Assembly (NCBI RefSeq): GCF_037038585.1
Contig: NC_092524.1
Coordinates: 43,715,001-43,779,000 of the forward strand
Direction: 5' to 3'
Length of the DNA: 64,000 bases
From: Patagioenas fasciata
Lineage: Eukaryota > Chordata > Aves > Columbiformes > Columbidae
A program made the translations under genes and the position numbers. The first letter of the stretch is position 1; each line of letters begins with the position of its first letter. The notes below the pieces were generated by a model. The model was not told where the DNA came from. It ran no database searches and saw only the letters and a program-made list of their open reading frames with translations. Shown here one piece after another: positions 37,853 to 62,203 of the stretch.

Positions 37853-40800
37853 ACTTTGTTTTCCCTCTTGAAATTTCAGGGGGGTTTGTTTGTTTGTTAG
37901 TTTTTTTCTCAAGCTTTTAATTTACACTGACATTCATAAATTCCTTACTTCCAAGAAATTAAGCAGGACTTTCAAAATTCTGCAGGCTGACTTTGCAACA
38001 GTGTCACACAATGTCTGTAGCAAAAAAATGGACCTAATGGCGCCAAATGGTATGTTTACCATTGGCAGACACACGTAGCCCTAATACCTCCTCACACTAA
38101 TTAGAATTGATTTGATCACACAGAATGCAAAAGTTTTGTTGTAGCAACATATATTGAGACTTTGATTGGAAGAATTAGTAAAAAATGAGTGGGATATTGT
38201 GTGGCTCTTTCACATTCTAAAATTTGATGCTTCTGACAGGGTTTCATGTCATTGGAACTGTTTGCTTATGTAAATGCATGAATTTTGTAAACAAAAATTG
38301 ATGATAACTAGAAATTCTTACAGGCAGTAGTAGAACAAAACTGAATTTTCTACTGATCCTTTTATAAAACTTATCCTCAGTTATAAAAAAAGAACACAGG
38401 AGAAGCATTCTAAGTCATTATTTGTAAGTGATTTATGGTAAATGTTTTCATTTATTGCACTTACCACTTTAATGCAAACTTTCATCCCCCCCAAAACATG
38501 GAAATGCCACATTAATCTCAGATGATAGATCATGTTTTTGTCATATCTGACTTGCACACTGAAAAATCCTCTGTTTAAAACTGAGTTGAATCATAAGGAT
38601 AATTTTGTATAGTATTTGCAGTTCTGAGTTTTTGCAGTGTCCCATGACAAGCTGCTTCAGGACTCTTAGCGTTCAGGCATGTTCTCTGCTTTTTTTGCTT
38701 TTTTTCGTTTTTTTCACATCAGAGAGCTATCCTGACACTTTTTTTCCTCCTGGTTTGTAAACCGGCATCTGTGATTTACATGTAGTCATATCCTTCAGGT
38801 GCTGTGCAGAAAGGGTAGAGGAGCTGGATACCTCTTAAAGTAACCCAGAACCTTGGTCTTAAATTCATCATGTTGTTGGTAGCTTTAATCATAGACCCAT
38901 TTCCTGACTTCTGTATGTCACCTGCTTTATGGAGTCTGCCAGGGAAAGCAGAGAGATTGGATATTCTCTCACTCCTCAAACCAATTTACATCTAATCCGT
39001 CAGCAGATTGGTTTTACAATTCTGTAAGTCAGAGAACTGCCATATCTCCTTGAAAATGCAAATACTGCTTTGTTAAAGTACGTGTCTTCTGTACAGGACT
39101 GCTTAGTAAGCAACTGTTGCTGTGTCTGAGGATTACGTACCCTCTGGGTTAAGTTCCAAAACAGCAAACACTGATGTGAATCAGTGTTGTTACAGTCCCA
39201 GTTTGGGACCAGCTCTCATGGTCTTGCAGTCCTAAGCAACTCAGGGCAGAGTCAGCTGAATGCAAACCCTTTAAAAAATTGGTTTTCACCAGGTCAAAAT
39301 TTGCGTTGTTGTATGGAACTAGCACCATTGCACAAGTACTGAAACCTGTGTGGGAGAGAGCCTTGAAATATCAGCCTGCAGAAGGTGGGTCCCTGCAGCT
39401 CTACCTTGGGTCAGCTTTAGCTGCCCAGAAACTGCACCTTCAGCCTATCCGTTTCATTGCCAGATGTGTTCGTCCATTGAGGTTTGTATTTTACCTCACC
39501 CTGGTCATTATCTGACATGCAGACATATCAGACTGGAATAAATGCATACTCTGCTTCCTTTAGACTGACAACAGACATGTTCCTCATCAATCACTTGGGT
39601 TTAATCTCAAAACCTATTCCTACAGAGATACCATAACACCTTCTAAATAGTAACACTCCCTAAATACACACATTATTAGTTTATTTAGGGGCAGATGGAA
39701 CAGAATGTGGAATTTACAACAGGAGGATGTCCCAACATTAGTGTGAGAATTGTTGTGACTTCTTTTTTTCTTTATGTTTGCTGGTAATACACTTCACTGT
39801 AGATCCTTAGAGGGAATTAATAGCTTCCTCTCTTTGGAACCAAAAAGGAAACATTAGCAATCAACCTCCACATATTTTCAATCGCGTACCTCCTGTTCAT
39901 ATAGATGTACACATTCTCCAGGGCCTCAGTTCTGCCTGAGGTTAATTATTTGCACTTTATTTAAGATATTTGTGAAATAACATTCCTTTTATGTTGGTTT
40001 AAGTCTTCACATTTCAGATTACTGAAACAGGGAATTTAGACATAACAATGAGGATTTGTTGCTGAATATGTAAAAGGAATTCTGGGAGGTTTCATTGGCA
40101 ATAAACCCGAGAGCAACCCAAAGCTTACTGGCATCTACCAACAGATCTACTTGACATTACTACTTGTTAGTAGAGAAGTGCAGTAAAAATCCAAGGATTT
40201 CTAGTGTCTGTCAGGGAGTAGCTTATTAGATTGATGGTTGCATGCTGAATGCCAGAAAGGCAAGTCCTCCCAGTGCTGCAGCAATTGGTACCCCTGAAAC
40301 CACAGCAAATGACCCTGACTGCCCTTTGCTGGCCCGCTGAGAGAGGAGAACAGGGATCGGAGGGAACGAGCACTTCGCTTGGCCTGCCACGTGCCAGGGA
40401 CATGGAGACACGTCAGTGAGAGAGACGTGAGGAAGGCTGAAGGGATTCAGCCTGCGCTGTAGCTGCTTTGGAAATAGCTTCGTCTCCGAGCTCACACACT
40501 TGCTGCCATCTTAAAAACATGTATCCATCAGTCTCCCTCAGGGTCCTGCAACACGGACTTTGACTCTTATGTAGTTGGTCAGACGTAATGAACACTAAAC
40601 CCAAAATACGTGATTGTTCTTCTACTGAAACAAAACCTTATGTTGAAACTGACAAAATGGCCACATAGATGGAGAAAACTTTTAGAAACTGTCCATGACT
40701 TCTGCTCCGTCACCTCCATAGTATTGAGTAATTGTTACTCTTTCCTTGGTCTAAGTCAAATATTGAATCTTTCATTCTAAACACTTAAGGATTTTCTCAC

Positions 40801-42054
40801 TTGGTTACTTTTTGGCAATCAGGCTGAATGCTTGAAAATTACTTCCATTTTCCCATCCCCTTTTTCTCATGGGAAAAATAATCTGACATTAAACTCCAGG
40901 GTTACAGAATGGAAGAGATTTGTACATGGAAGGACTGGGAGGTCAGGAATCCTCAGCCTGGAGGAACAGAGGTCTTGAGAGACACAGAGGTCATAAGAAT
41001 AATGAGCTGTGGAGGGGATGCATGGGGATCGATTGCTTGCTGTCTCTTCCAGTACAAAAGCAGCATCAGAGGGTGCTGGCAGATAGAAGGTTCAGATAAA
41101 AGGTGGGGTTTCAGATGAAACCACACAACGTGTTGTTATACTGAGCAGCTCTTTGCCACAGCATGTCATGGATGCAAGAAGTTCACGTGAGTTCAAGGGG
41201 AGACCAGCAGGTTCATGGAAGAGAAATGCAGGAAGGATTATTAGATAACCAGATGCTATTTCTGCTTTGGGAAGTCCCTCCAGACGCCTGGAGACTGTGA
41301 GAATATTCAGGGAGTGGATCATCAGAGGCTCTTTATAGTCTTGGTACTTTTCCTTGGGCATCCACTTTTGGCCACAGCTGGAGACAGGGCACGGGGCTGG
41401 ACAGATTGTCTGACCCAGCAGAGACGTTCTCATGTTCTCATGTTTTGTGTGTCCCAGGCCTGCACCACAGCCTTGAACAGCTCACATCTGCCCACACAGC
41501 ACTTCCCTCGTGAAGGGGACAAACTCTGTGTCTTCTAATACACAGCCAGACGTTTTATTCTCCCGCAGTATTAATAATCAAGGAAAAGTATACTGAAAAA
41601 TTCAAGAAAGCAGACTTTTAATATATGGCATACACAAAATGCACCTGTAGTCTGTTATTTCATCTAATAATAGCCTTTTAAAATAGAGGTGCGGAGACCA
41701 AAGCACAGCTTTTCCAACTCTTCTAATGATCCAGCTTTAAAAAAAAAAAAAGCCTTCCCACAAAGAGTAGGGGAAATCCAAGATGCCAAAAGGCAAAAGG
41801 AGCGTGTATTCATGAGTTCAAATTTGGGGAATTTCCCTTTGTACTGGACACTGATAAACAGTTAAGTCTTTTAAATGTCACATTATAATGCGTCTGCGGC
41901 AACAATTACTCATTATGAGTATCTTGAACACCTTTGTTGAGGTTAGTGTATTTCTTGAAAATTATTGAAAAGAACATGTGGAAATACTTTGTTTAGAAAA
42001 CTGAAAGAGGGGGCTTGTTTTCCTGGCTGGCTGTACAGCTCACGATTATACATT
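37853..42054 (+). other. PRORP-PSMA6 intergenic interval (with possible PRORP 3' UTR)
   Basis: No coding exon was recognised between the PRORP stop and the PSMA6 CpG island. It may include a long PRORP 3' UTR up to the AATAAA at 39537-39542. An old CR1 3' end lies at 40925-41445. A minus-strand frame of 89 codons at 40226-40495 ends in a hydrophobic segment but matches no family I know. Confidence 0.6.
40925..41445 (+). mobile_element. Ancient CR1-L-like LINE 3' end
   Basis: The order of diagnostic pieces follows the old amniote CR1-L type 3' region: GGGATGCATG, then CTTCCAGTACAAAAGCA, then GCTCTTTGCCACAG.ATGTCATG, then GGCCACAGCTGGAGACAGG, then GGGCTGGACAGATTGTCTGA and CCCAGCA. It ends in two GTTCTCAT units (41426-41441), the 8-base terminal repeat of this subfamily. 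It is diverged and lacks coding remnants. The left boundary is uncertain by about 50 bases. Confidence 0.8.
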
Positions 42055-42356
42055 TCCCCGGTTTTCCGATATTTCCGCGCGTATTCTGTAACGTCTTCCA
42101 CGAGGTTTTCCGTGAATCAGCAACCATTGGACCAGACCGAGGGTTCGCAGCTTCCCGACTGCCGCTCCCCGGCGCTCCCCCCGCCTTCCCGCCGCGCAGC
42201 CCCAGGGGGCGCTGTGGGACGCACCGGCCGCACGCGCTACAGCTGCCGCGCTGCACGAGCTGGCAGGACGCAGCCGACACGTCGCGACAGGACGCGGGCT
42301 GCGCGCGCCGCCACAGTGCGCTTGCGCGGGCGGGGGGTGGCGGGCGTGAGGCGTGA

Positions 42357-42366
42357 GGGGCGGGGG
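42357..42366 (+). promoter_or_regulatory. GC box (Sp1-type)
   Basis: GGGGCGGGGG, about 195 bases before the PSMA6 ATG, inside the CpG island. Motif match only. Confidence 0.5.
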
Positions 42367-42395
42367 ACAGGGACACGGAGCGCCGCAGGGTTTGA

Positions 42396-42404
42396 GCATG
42401 CGCA
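42396..42404 (+). promoter_or_regulatory. Nuclear respiratory factor 1-like site
   Basis: GCATGCGCA matches the core of the YGCGCAYGCGCR palindrome used by nuclear respiratory factor 1. A second, one-mismatch copy is at 42317-42327. Motif match only. Confidence 0.5.
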
Positions 42405-42420
42405 GTACTGCGGTTGGAGC

Positions 42421-42431
42421 GTGACGGTGCG
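42421..42431 (+). promoter_or_regulatory. Antioxidant response element-like site (RTGACNNNGCR)
   Basis: GTGACGGTGCG fits the full antioxidant response element consensus, 130 bases before the PSMA6 ATG. NFE2L1 is known to raise proteasome subunit genes through such sites, so this is a plausible control point. Binding is inferred. Confidence 0.5.
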
Positions 42432-42470
42432 CGAGCTGTGCGTGTTTCCGCGCCTGAGCCGGGCGTGTGA

Positions 42471-53315
<10,845 letters not shown>

Positions 53316-53442
53316 TTAGCATTCCCATTTCCATTGTCTGTGCTTCTGACCAGGATATTTGTCGAAAAGAAAACACTTATTAATGGCTTTAGATTATGGG
53401 TGGAAAACGATGTTCATTATATGATGTATTTTACTCTGTACA

Positions 53443-53448
53443 AATAAA
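53443..53448 (+). terminator. PSMA6: PSMA6 polyadenylation signal AATAAA
   Basis: Canonical hexamer 128 bases after the stop codon, followed within 30 bases by a T/G-rich element (TTGGTGTCTCCTTTT). Confidence 0.85.
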
Positions 53449-56400
53449 ACAGAGGTTTTTGAAATACTTGGTGTCTCCTTTTAATGTAGTTTTTTTTATA
53501 CTATCAGTTCTATGAAGTTCTCTTCAAAATACTTGATGATTTTGAATATTTCTGTGATTGCTTGCCTTTTAGTTGTATTTTAAGAGAAGTTTTATACTCT
53601 GCTCCATATTTTTCATCTGAGCTATTTGGCTCTTAATGTAAAGTTTTATATCAGATTAGGCAGGGTGTTGAGGTAATTCATACATTTACACGTGTTTTCT
53701 TCTTGCCGTGATATTGAAAGGCTTATAACATTATTTTCTGTGGGGAAAATAAGATCTTAATATTTGCTCAGGTTTGTATAAGGATATATGACAAAAGTTG
53801 AAGAAAAAACTCGTGCTGTGGTTTCCAGTGCATTCCTTTAGACTGATTTATTTGAGGTCCAGGTAGTAAATTTAATTGACATCTACTATAATAACACAGC
53901 TCTGAAGCTAACATTTATTTAGGGGAACAGATTCTATATGCAGTGTACTTTGGGAGTTCGGCTGTTGTTATCAACCTGGTTTGAGGTTTTGGGCAGTGCC
54001 GGAAACAATATTGGGGCCAATAGACAAAGTCCATCAACAACAATGTCTCTGGGAAGCAATTCCTGTTGTTCCTTCAAAGGTTCTGGGTTAGGAGGAAAGA
54101 GAAGACTGCAAAAAAGCATTTTTGTTTTGCTGCAATTGAAGAGGTTTCACCCTCAGCAGCAAAAAGGGAGATGGAGCTGTGAGGGAGGAGACACTGGGGA
54201 CACAGGGCAGATTACCAGGCATTTTTAGCTGTTGGGTTGACATGTGTCTTCTTGGGAGTATGCCAAGCTCATACAATTCAGCTCCTTCATTCCTCTGCTA
54301 TGCTATTCCTATATTTGCTTTAATTACTCCAGAATTCTCTCTGATTTTTTGAGACCTTTGGGGAAGGCCACATAAGTCATCAGAAACTGGGATTGCTGGA
54401 TTTTTTTTTCTTTTTGCTTTACAGTTAAAGCCCTTGAATGTGTATTTTTCAAGTTCATTGTAGTAAAGGAGATGCAATTCTGTGTTTGGTGGTTTTAACA
54501 AAAGTTAATGCTAACCTTATGTGATAACTGAGTTGAGGAGCTTCAAAGGTACTGTGGATTGTTGACTTCACAAAGCTTCAGAATTTCCATTTGTGCCTCC
54601 AAATTTCAGTTTCCTTTATGTCAGACAGTGTAGTATAGATGATAAGATGAAGCCACCCTTGCTTCTGGTTTTGGTTTGGTTATCTGAGAATTCTGTATGG
54701 TTTTGTGTAACAGTAGAACAAATGCTGATGGCACATTTGGAAAGGTCTTTGTCATTCCAAGTGACAGCTGAGTTTCTGAAACTTCCCAGGACCTTCCTTC
54801 CTGATTCTCTAGTTGTATAACAGCCTGGAATTTGAGTAGACTGAAGTCATCATGTACTTTACCATAAAACATAATGCACTGATAGGTTGCTCTTGAACAG
54901 CTTTAATTTTGTATAGAAAACTTCACTAATGACTTCTTGAACAGAACAAATTAAAAGGAAGATGACAATTGGGAAGCTGTGTGACTGGAGAATTTAGTAT
55001 TAAGACTCCCTGCAACACTTTTCATTCGAAGTTTTGGAGCTTGTGTGTTGCTGTATATCTCAGTGGTTCTAAGAGCAGTGGGTGCTCGTTCATACCTTAT
55101 GCTTTTGCAATGCAGAACATCCTGTCTTGTGTTCAGAGTTAATGAAATAAGCTGTCTACAATATATTACCTGGAAATGTTGCATCTTTTTTTTAATAAGC
55201 AAAGTTAAAAGTGCAGCAACTGAAATGCCATTTTTGCTAGTATTTTATCCTATAGTGCAGATTCATGGTTCTGTTTTCATACTAATGGTGGGGATTTTTG
55301 TCAGACAAAGCTTTTTGTTGTTTAAGATAAGGCAGCTCTGCAGGTGGGGATACCTGACCGCATGGGAAAACCCCATGTGTTACACTCACACATGATCACA
55401 TTCCTCACACCCTGGAGCTCACAGCACCTGCAACCAAACTGCACCAGCTGCAGTTGCTGTGGGGCTGTGCCTGGTATCACCTGCAGTTCCAGACCTGGCG
55501 CTGGTGGAGGAACTAGAGCATGCATGGTACCATCCCAACGCTCATGGTTTGGGTGGAGCTTATCAAGAGCGATACCAGACTTGGGCTTGCTCCATGTGTG
55601 TGGTTTGTTGTGCCAGTGCTGGGAACCCTGGTAGATGCAGTTACAGTGTGAATGCAAGAGCAGTTAAGCAGGAATAGGGTCAAGTCTTGTTTGCATGCTA
55701 GGCCCGGGTCAGTGTTATCTGTACTAAACTCAGACTGGGTCTGCACAGGCTTGTAACTGTGTCTGTGTTACATTCCCAGTGCTCTTTATTCGTGCTGAGA
55801 GTGTACGGATGTAAATGGCAAGTACATGCAGACAGCTTAGGTAAATCAGTATTTATTGGGCTCTGTGAAAAGCATCTGGATTTCTTATGAGCAACCCCCA
55901 CGGCCTAAGGGGGCCCAGAAGTAGTAAAGGCATGTGATAGAGGCAGAAATAGCTTAACAGAAATAGTCTGTGGGTTGTCAGGAGCTGTCTCTTCATCCTG
56001 GAAACAAAAGGTGTTAAGGCCAACAGTAATTAACCTCTCTAGGATTTCAGATACTTATCAAGTGTAAGTGCTACTGAATCAACTTGCAACGCACAATCCT
56101 AGACCATAACTTTTCACTGTAAAGCCTCTGGTGATGACAACTTAAGCACAGAGAGGTAGATGGGGAGTTCAGGTGGAATGAGTACAAGTAGGTACATTAC
56201 AGCAATTTTAATGACATGGGATAAAACGCTGCATTCTTCTCTACATTTTCTGTCCCATTTCTCTTAAACCAATGTCCAGGTGTACCAAATAAATACTTTG
56301 GTTCAGTGCATGTGGTTGGAAGTGAGATGGAAGAACTGGAGTTTTAAGTTGCTGGCAGCTGAAGGGGAAAAAAAAAAAACAACACACCTTCTTATTTTTC

Positions 56401-56577
56401 TCCCCTGGCACAGAAAAAGGCTGCTCTTTTGAGTTCTGCAAAACAGCAGCCGTGTTGGCTCATGAGATCAAGTTTTGTGAAGCATTTTCCTGACAATATT
56501 CATGTTTTTCTTCTAGAAAAACCCCTACACTACCAGGGTAATAACGGCAGGGGCATTGTTTTTCATTTTGTAATCAG

Positions 56578-56606
56578 TTTTTTTTTTCGTTTTTTTTTTT
56601 TTTTTT
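56578..56606 (+). repeat. Poly-T tract
   Basis: Two T runs broken by a single CG pair, about 29 bases. No retroelement body was recognised beside it. Confidence 0.85.
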
Positions 56607-58218
56607 CCAGTGGGAAGTTCTTTAGTTGTCATAGCTTGTTCCAGCCAGTTCTTGCTAGTAACAATATGTTCTGTTCTCGTTTTGCTGTAACCCAAACTAT
56701 TTGGAAACAATGCAAGACATCCTGTAGTTCAGGATCCGTTGGAACAGTGAACTTAAACCTCTCATGGCCAAACTAAAACAAGAATCATCACATGCTTATG
56801 CAAAGCTGCTTAAAATAGTGTGTGAATTTTGTTTGTTTATCTTGAATCTCCCATTTAAAAAACAAAACACTTTCTCCTGTCCTTTGTCCTATGTCCATAC
56901 AAATAAACTTACATTTCTTAAATGACTGTCAAAAACTTCAGTAACTAACAGTATTTGTTGCTGTTCACCAAGCTTTTCTTAGCATAGTAATATTTTCTCT
57001 AGCCTTATCTGTGCCCACATCATCTATGTAAATTTTGTGCCACGATGTTAAATATAGAAACTGTAATGGACTTGGCTGTAAACCTGGTGAATAAATAGAC
57101 CCAGCATATCACTAAGTCCAGATTGGCCAACTGCGCTTAGCAGAATTGAGTGACCTATGAAGAAGTGTGTTCTTCCATTTTTTGGGTTAGTATTTTTCAA
57201 CTCGTCCTTGTTTGAACCTGTCAGCCATAGCTGAGCTTCCCGCCACTGCAGATGCACCGCACGGCCTTGCTGTGCAGCTCCTTGTGGCTGAGCTGATCTG
57301 TACATCGAACCACCAGCCTCTGGAATAAAGTTCCCTAGCAAAGGCATTAGTGACGTAGTGTGCAGCGCAGATTGGGACACACAAGCCAAGCTGTCATTTT
57401 TTGGCTAGTAAACGATATGTTAGTTTTCTCTCCCAGAAAACTGCCTCTTGTGACACCCACTGGCACAAAGAGCTGTGAACATTAAGTATTTAATCCTCGA
57501 TGGGATTCCTTAAACTAGAAAGCAACACACTCTCAAGTTAGAGAGTCAAACTTGTTAGTTGTGGATGGAGAAACATGGTGTGAATGTGCATGGACTGGGA
57601 TTACATGCTCGGGAGTAGGGATGCGTTTCAGTGACACCCGATGTTGCTGTGATGTTCACAGGTATGCCTGCACTCCTTCCTGATTTGATCCCAGCTGTGT
57701 CCGCCCTCTTCCTTCAGCCAGCACTGGTGCTCATTTACATTTGTAACGAGCCATTCTGTTTGCTAAACTGATGGAAAACATTGCTTTGTTTGGTTCAGTT
57801 CTCTGTTGGATTAGTGACCTGGACCAGTTCACCGCAGGATCAGATTGGCCATAGTGCTGGTGTAAAGGAGGGCAGAGGGAAAGGGGGTTGCACTACCTCT
57901 TTTTAAGCTGCTGTGGAAACAACAGCCTGCGTTACCAGAGGAATGTGAATATCCATGGCTCATTCTCCTCTTGACTAGTCTTTCACTTACATGATGACAC
58001 CTGGCCCACCAAAGTGGAATTTGCCTCTGTCAGCAGGTGGCACAAGCCTTCAGCTGAGCAGCACCAACACTACCTACCCCTTCCTAGTCTGAAGAATGTT
58101 TCTTTGGGGATGGTGTAATAACAGCAGCTCTGCCCCAGTGCCTCTGCTCCTGTACCCATGGTTTAGTCCAGCAGTTTCCAGATCTACCCAGGGAACCTGA
58201 TTTGGAAACAAGTCTTGG

Positions 58219-58249
58219 TTTAAAAAAAAAAATTTAAAAATTTAAAAAT
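58219..58249 (+). repeat. TTTAAAAA-type AT-rich repeat
   Basis: An A run followed by repeated TTTAAAAA units. Confidence 0.7.
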
Positions 58250-60851
58250 CCAGAGAAGTAGCATTAACTGGCTTTGCACACTGGTTTAACCTTGATCCTG
58301 GTCCTGCACTAATAGTACCAGCACAGGGGGCAGTGCAGGACAGGCTCCCTAAGCTGGTTAAACTAGTGGTGCATCTGGTAGGAGCAGCAGGCAAAATCCT
58401 CCCTTGTGAACAAATGTTTTCCTCAGGGAGAGGGGAGATACCAGTTCTCTCAGTCCATTGAAACCTCTTTTCTGGAATCTAACAGGAGGCTGGCATGGCT
58501 GGGCGGGCAGGGGGGCTCTCTGCGCAGCACAAGTGTAGGTTGTTTAGGAAAGTAGAACTTCCAACGAGGTGTCAAGAAAACCTACAGCACGTTATCTGCC
58601 AGTGGGAACAGCTGTCTTGGACTGGGTTGTAGCACAAATGGGATCGGTGGCATTTCTTTCGTTCCCTTTTCCATCGGTGTCCCTTAAACCACTTGTAGTT
58701 GTGCATACCTTTAGGGTGTTGTGAAGAAATGTATTTGCATTGAATGTCAGCCTAGTTTCAGCTAACAGTATTTGGAAACACCTGGCTGACAGAAGAAAAA
58801 AGATAAAATTCTCACCGAAGGATGTGGTGAACCTTGAAAGTAGGCTACCACGTTAGCTCAGGTACTCACTGCCCCGGAGGTGACAGGACGTGCCTCTGAG
58901 GAGGCTGGGGAGTTGTTGCTGCCAAGGCTGTAAGCAGAAGGTACGGTAGAGAAAGGAGGATTTTTGGTGAAGACCGGGAAGGCAGCCCGGCCTGCTGCGG
59001 GGTAGTGGCAAGTAGCCTGAACCCTCAGTCTCCTCTGCCCTGTGGGTGTCTGCACGCATGAAATGTTTGTTAAATTCTTGTTAGAAGATTGGGTGATGAT
59101 ATTCCCTGTTCTTATCTCCAGAAGTTTCCATTACTAACCTCTCTTACCTAGCAACAAACCAAGTAAATAAAGTATAAACCAGTGTACAATTAGCTTTATA
59201 AGTGCAAAAATAGTTATATCCCGTGGATAACAACACTATTCACCAGAAGTATTTTTTTAACTTTTTTTTTCCTACGTTGAGTACTTTGCACTAACACCTA
59301 CATCTTTTGCACTCCAATGCAGCAAACAGACCTGAGCTCTTGTGTAGGTAGTTCAACGGGACATCTGCCTGAAGTGCAGTAATGGTTGATAAATTCAAAG
59401 GCAACAGTTACAGAGATGGGCTGCAAAATAATTCTGTAGAGAGGGAAAAATAATCCAGATGTTGTGAATGTCCTGACATCCAGGCAAGGGTTTTGAGGGT
59501 TTTTATGGTCTGAAAAGGGGCATAAGGTTGTCTAGAAAAGGGAGACAGCAAAAATAATTAGTACTAAGTAGCATCACAAGAGCTCTGTATTACAGGAATG
59601 AACTAACAGAGGTCCTTCCCTTCAGTTTTAAGAGGGGGATTTAGTTATTATAGAGAAAAAGAGGACACAACGGATTTTTCTGCTCTTTGATGCTTGACCT
59701 ATTGACAAATGAAAGCACATGCAATGTATTCTGCAGGAGGATGATTGAGAAGCTGCTGCTGCTGAAGCACATATTTGCAAAATGATGTTACAGCCCTTAT
59801 TTCAAATGCAGATAGTAATAAGCATGTGATGCTTTCCCGCCTGGGTAGCAAATCAAACATATACCATCGCAATACATGAACCCTTGAGCTTTGGAACAGG
59901 AACTAAGGTGTGTGGACAGATACAAGCTTTAATCCAGCTCTGCCATGAGTGTGAAGCTCTCAAAAGTGCGAGCAAGGCCAAGGCAAGCTGCAAGTGCAGA
60001 GTGAGCAAAGGGGCTTGTTTCAGCTTCTGGACTCAGGTTCATGACGTTTGGCTCTCGGCATGAACAGTCCAGGGTGCAGGTCCACAGTGTCTTTACCAGA
60101 TCTAGGTGGGAAGCAGCTGCCTTTGGTCATGGCATGGTCGCACGCCATCCCTTGTGCCAGCAGCGGCATCTGTGTCACTGTGAGCTGAGCCAGTGCAGGG
60201 AGCCCATCTGGGCCAGTATTTGTCCCTGCTTCACTGCTGGAGTAACTTTAGTCTGGCTCAGCTCACACTTCACCACACGATTGCATGAGCTTCAGTGCTT
60301 GTAGCTGGGAGAGGATAAGAATATCTTGTGGAAAGAGGGTGGGCAGGACCCAGTTTAGCACAGGCTGATGTTTTGCCATCCTGTCAGAGTGCAAAAAGCA
60401 CACCCCTCGATTGGGCGTTGCCACGGTTATATTGTGTTGGTATTTTAAAGCGTTTTGAGATGGATCGTTGCCTAGGAGAATAAACAATTGCTCTTTGCCA
60501 ACTTCACACACATCGCTAGCTTGGGGCACTCCAGCAGTAAAAGTGCAATCCGGACTGTACTTCAGCCTACTCAGCAGGTACCTCATGTGTACACAGCCAG
60601 ACAAAGCTTGTGAAACTCCTTATGCATGCGCTTCTTTCAGTTTTGCGTAAAACAGGCTGTTGTAAGGGCTGGATTTAAGAGCTGTGGTTACTGCCTGGAA
60701 TCGTTCCTGCTGCTGAAAGGCTTGGGCTCCCTCCCTCTGCTCCTGACAAATACCGTGGAGCTGCTGAGACAGGTTAGCTGTGCTGGCTAATATGTTGATG
60801 CCTTCTCTCCCATAATATTCTCCTTCTGATTTGCCTTCAAAAGTTTTGGTT

Positions 60852-60873
60852 AAAATAAATAAATAAAATAAAT
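60852..60873 (+). repeat. (AAAT)n microsatellite
   Basis: Short run of AAAT/AAATAAAAT units. Confidence 0.75.
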
Positions 60874-62075
60874 TGAAAATCTTGAAGTACATCTATGTTG
60901 AAAAATATGCATCTAACACAACTCAAGTGTTTGCAATGACTGTGAACAAAACTCAGGCACTCAGTTTTGCACATCCATTGATTTTTAGAGCTGGGAAGGA
61001 AACCAGTGTTGCTCTCAGCAGCAGGGTCATGCGAGGACAGCGGAGCTGGAGAGGAAACGAGCCCCAGCACCCCCATGCTCTCGCAAGCCTTGTGCCACAG
61101 GCTGTGGGAGAGGATTCAGCACAACGATTAAATATAGTTGTGGCAGAACCTGCTTGGTGTGTTTTGACTGGATCTGTGCTTTAAAATTTTGGTTAAAAAT
61201 ATCCTTGCGTGGTGCAGTCTCACCAACAACAGCGACTGTCTCCTGCTGGGTGCTGCCCACTGGCCCTGCTGCAGGAGGTTCCCTGGGCACAGGGGTCAGC
61301 CAGCACCTCGGGGGCTTCAGAGGAGCCCTCCGCCACCATCAACAGCAAGAAACATTGCCACCCTTCATGCTTTTCTCTTCTTAATCATAAGTTATGGTTA
61401 TTATGACCATTTTTAATATGTTTAGAGAGTGGTCTTGCGCAAACTAACCAACTTCTATAAACTGCTCTAATTTTCAGGTGTCTTAAAAACCTCTTATGCC
61501 CAGGTCACAGGCATTCTTTTTGATCTGAGAGAAGGGATCAGTGTTCTTTTTGGAGACAAAAATGGCAAGTTCTGCAGAAAGTAAGTTATACAATACCAGG
61601 ATAAGGATAGTTTGAAATTTGCCAAATTGATGCTTGTCCTAGTCCTGTCCCCTTCAACTTCCATACACTTAGCAGTTAATTATTCTTCTACTAAACTGTA
61701 AACAGCAGAAAAATGTCAAGGCAATTTACCCCACCCCCAGCTGCTCAGAGGCCCACCCTGAGAGAAGCAGTGAAAACCTGTGCTTGTTTTTGTTGGTACC
61801 ACACCTACGGCACAGGGCTCCACCCTGGAGGGAATTCCCACACTCCGTAATTGCACCGCAGCAGTACAGCCAAATTTTCAACAGTCCCAGGACAGAACTT
61901 CTTGGCAGACCCTGTAAATAAAGTAGAAATCTATATGAATGTGCACGACCTTCTCAGACTCCTTTCCCCTTCTGAAGATTCTCTCTGCTAGTGCCTTTGA
62001 ATTTCCTGCAGCTGAACCAAATGGTATCTGCACAGTGCAGAGAGATATCATGGCCTTTGCAGCTGAGGCAGTGTG

Positions 62076-62203
62076 TTCTTTCCTCTTTTTCTTCTTTGCT
62101 TTGCTTTACATTTTACCTTTCTTTTCTTTCTTCCTTTCTTTTTCCCTTCTCCCTTCACCTCCCCTCCCCTCCTTTCTTTTAATTTTTTTTTTTTTTTTTT
62201 TTA
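62076..62203 (+). repeat. Pyrimidine-rich tract ending in poly-T
   Basis: About 125 bases almost entirely of C and T, with CTTT and CCCT words, ending in a T run of about 20 bases before AATAAACA. Frames rich in Phe, Leu, Ser and Pro across it are artefacts. Confidence 0.8.

Noticed and set aside
57048..57389. Minus-strand frames of 113 and 65 codons
   Set aside because: Overlapping frames with no recognised family, splice context or polyadenylation signal.
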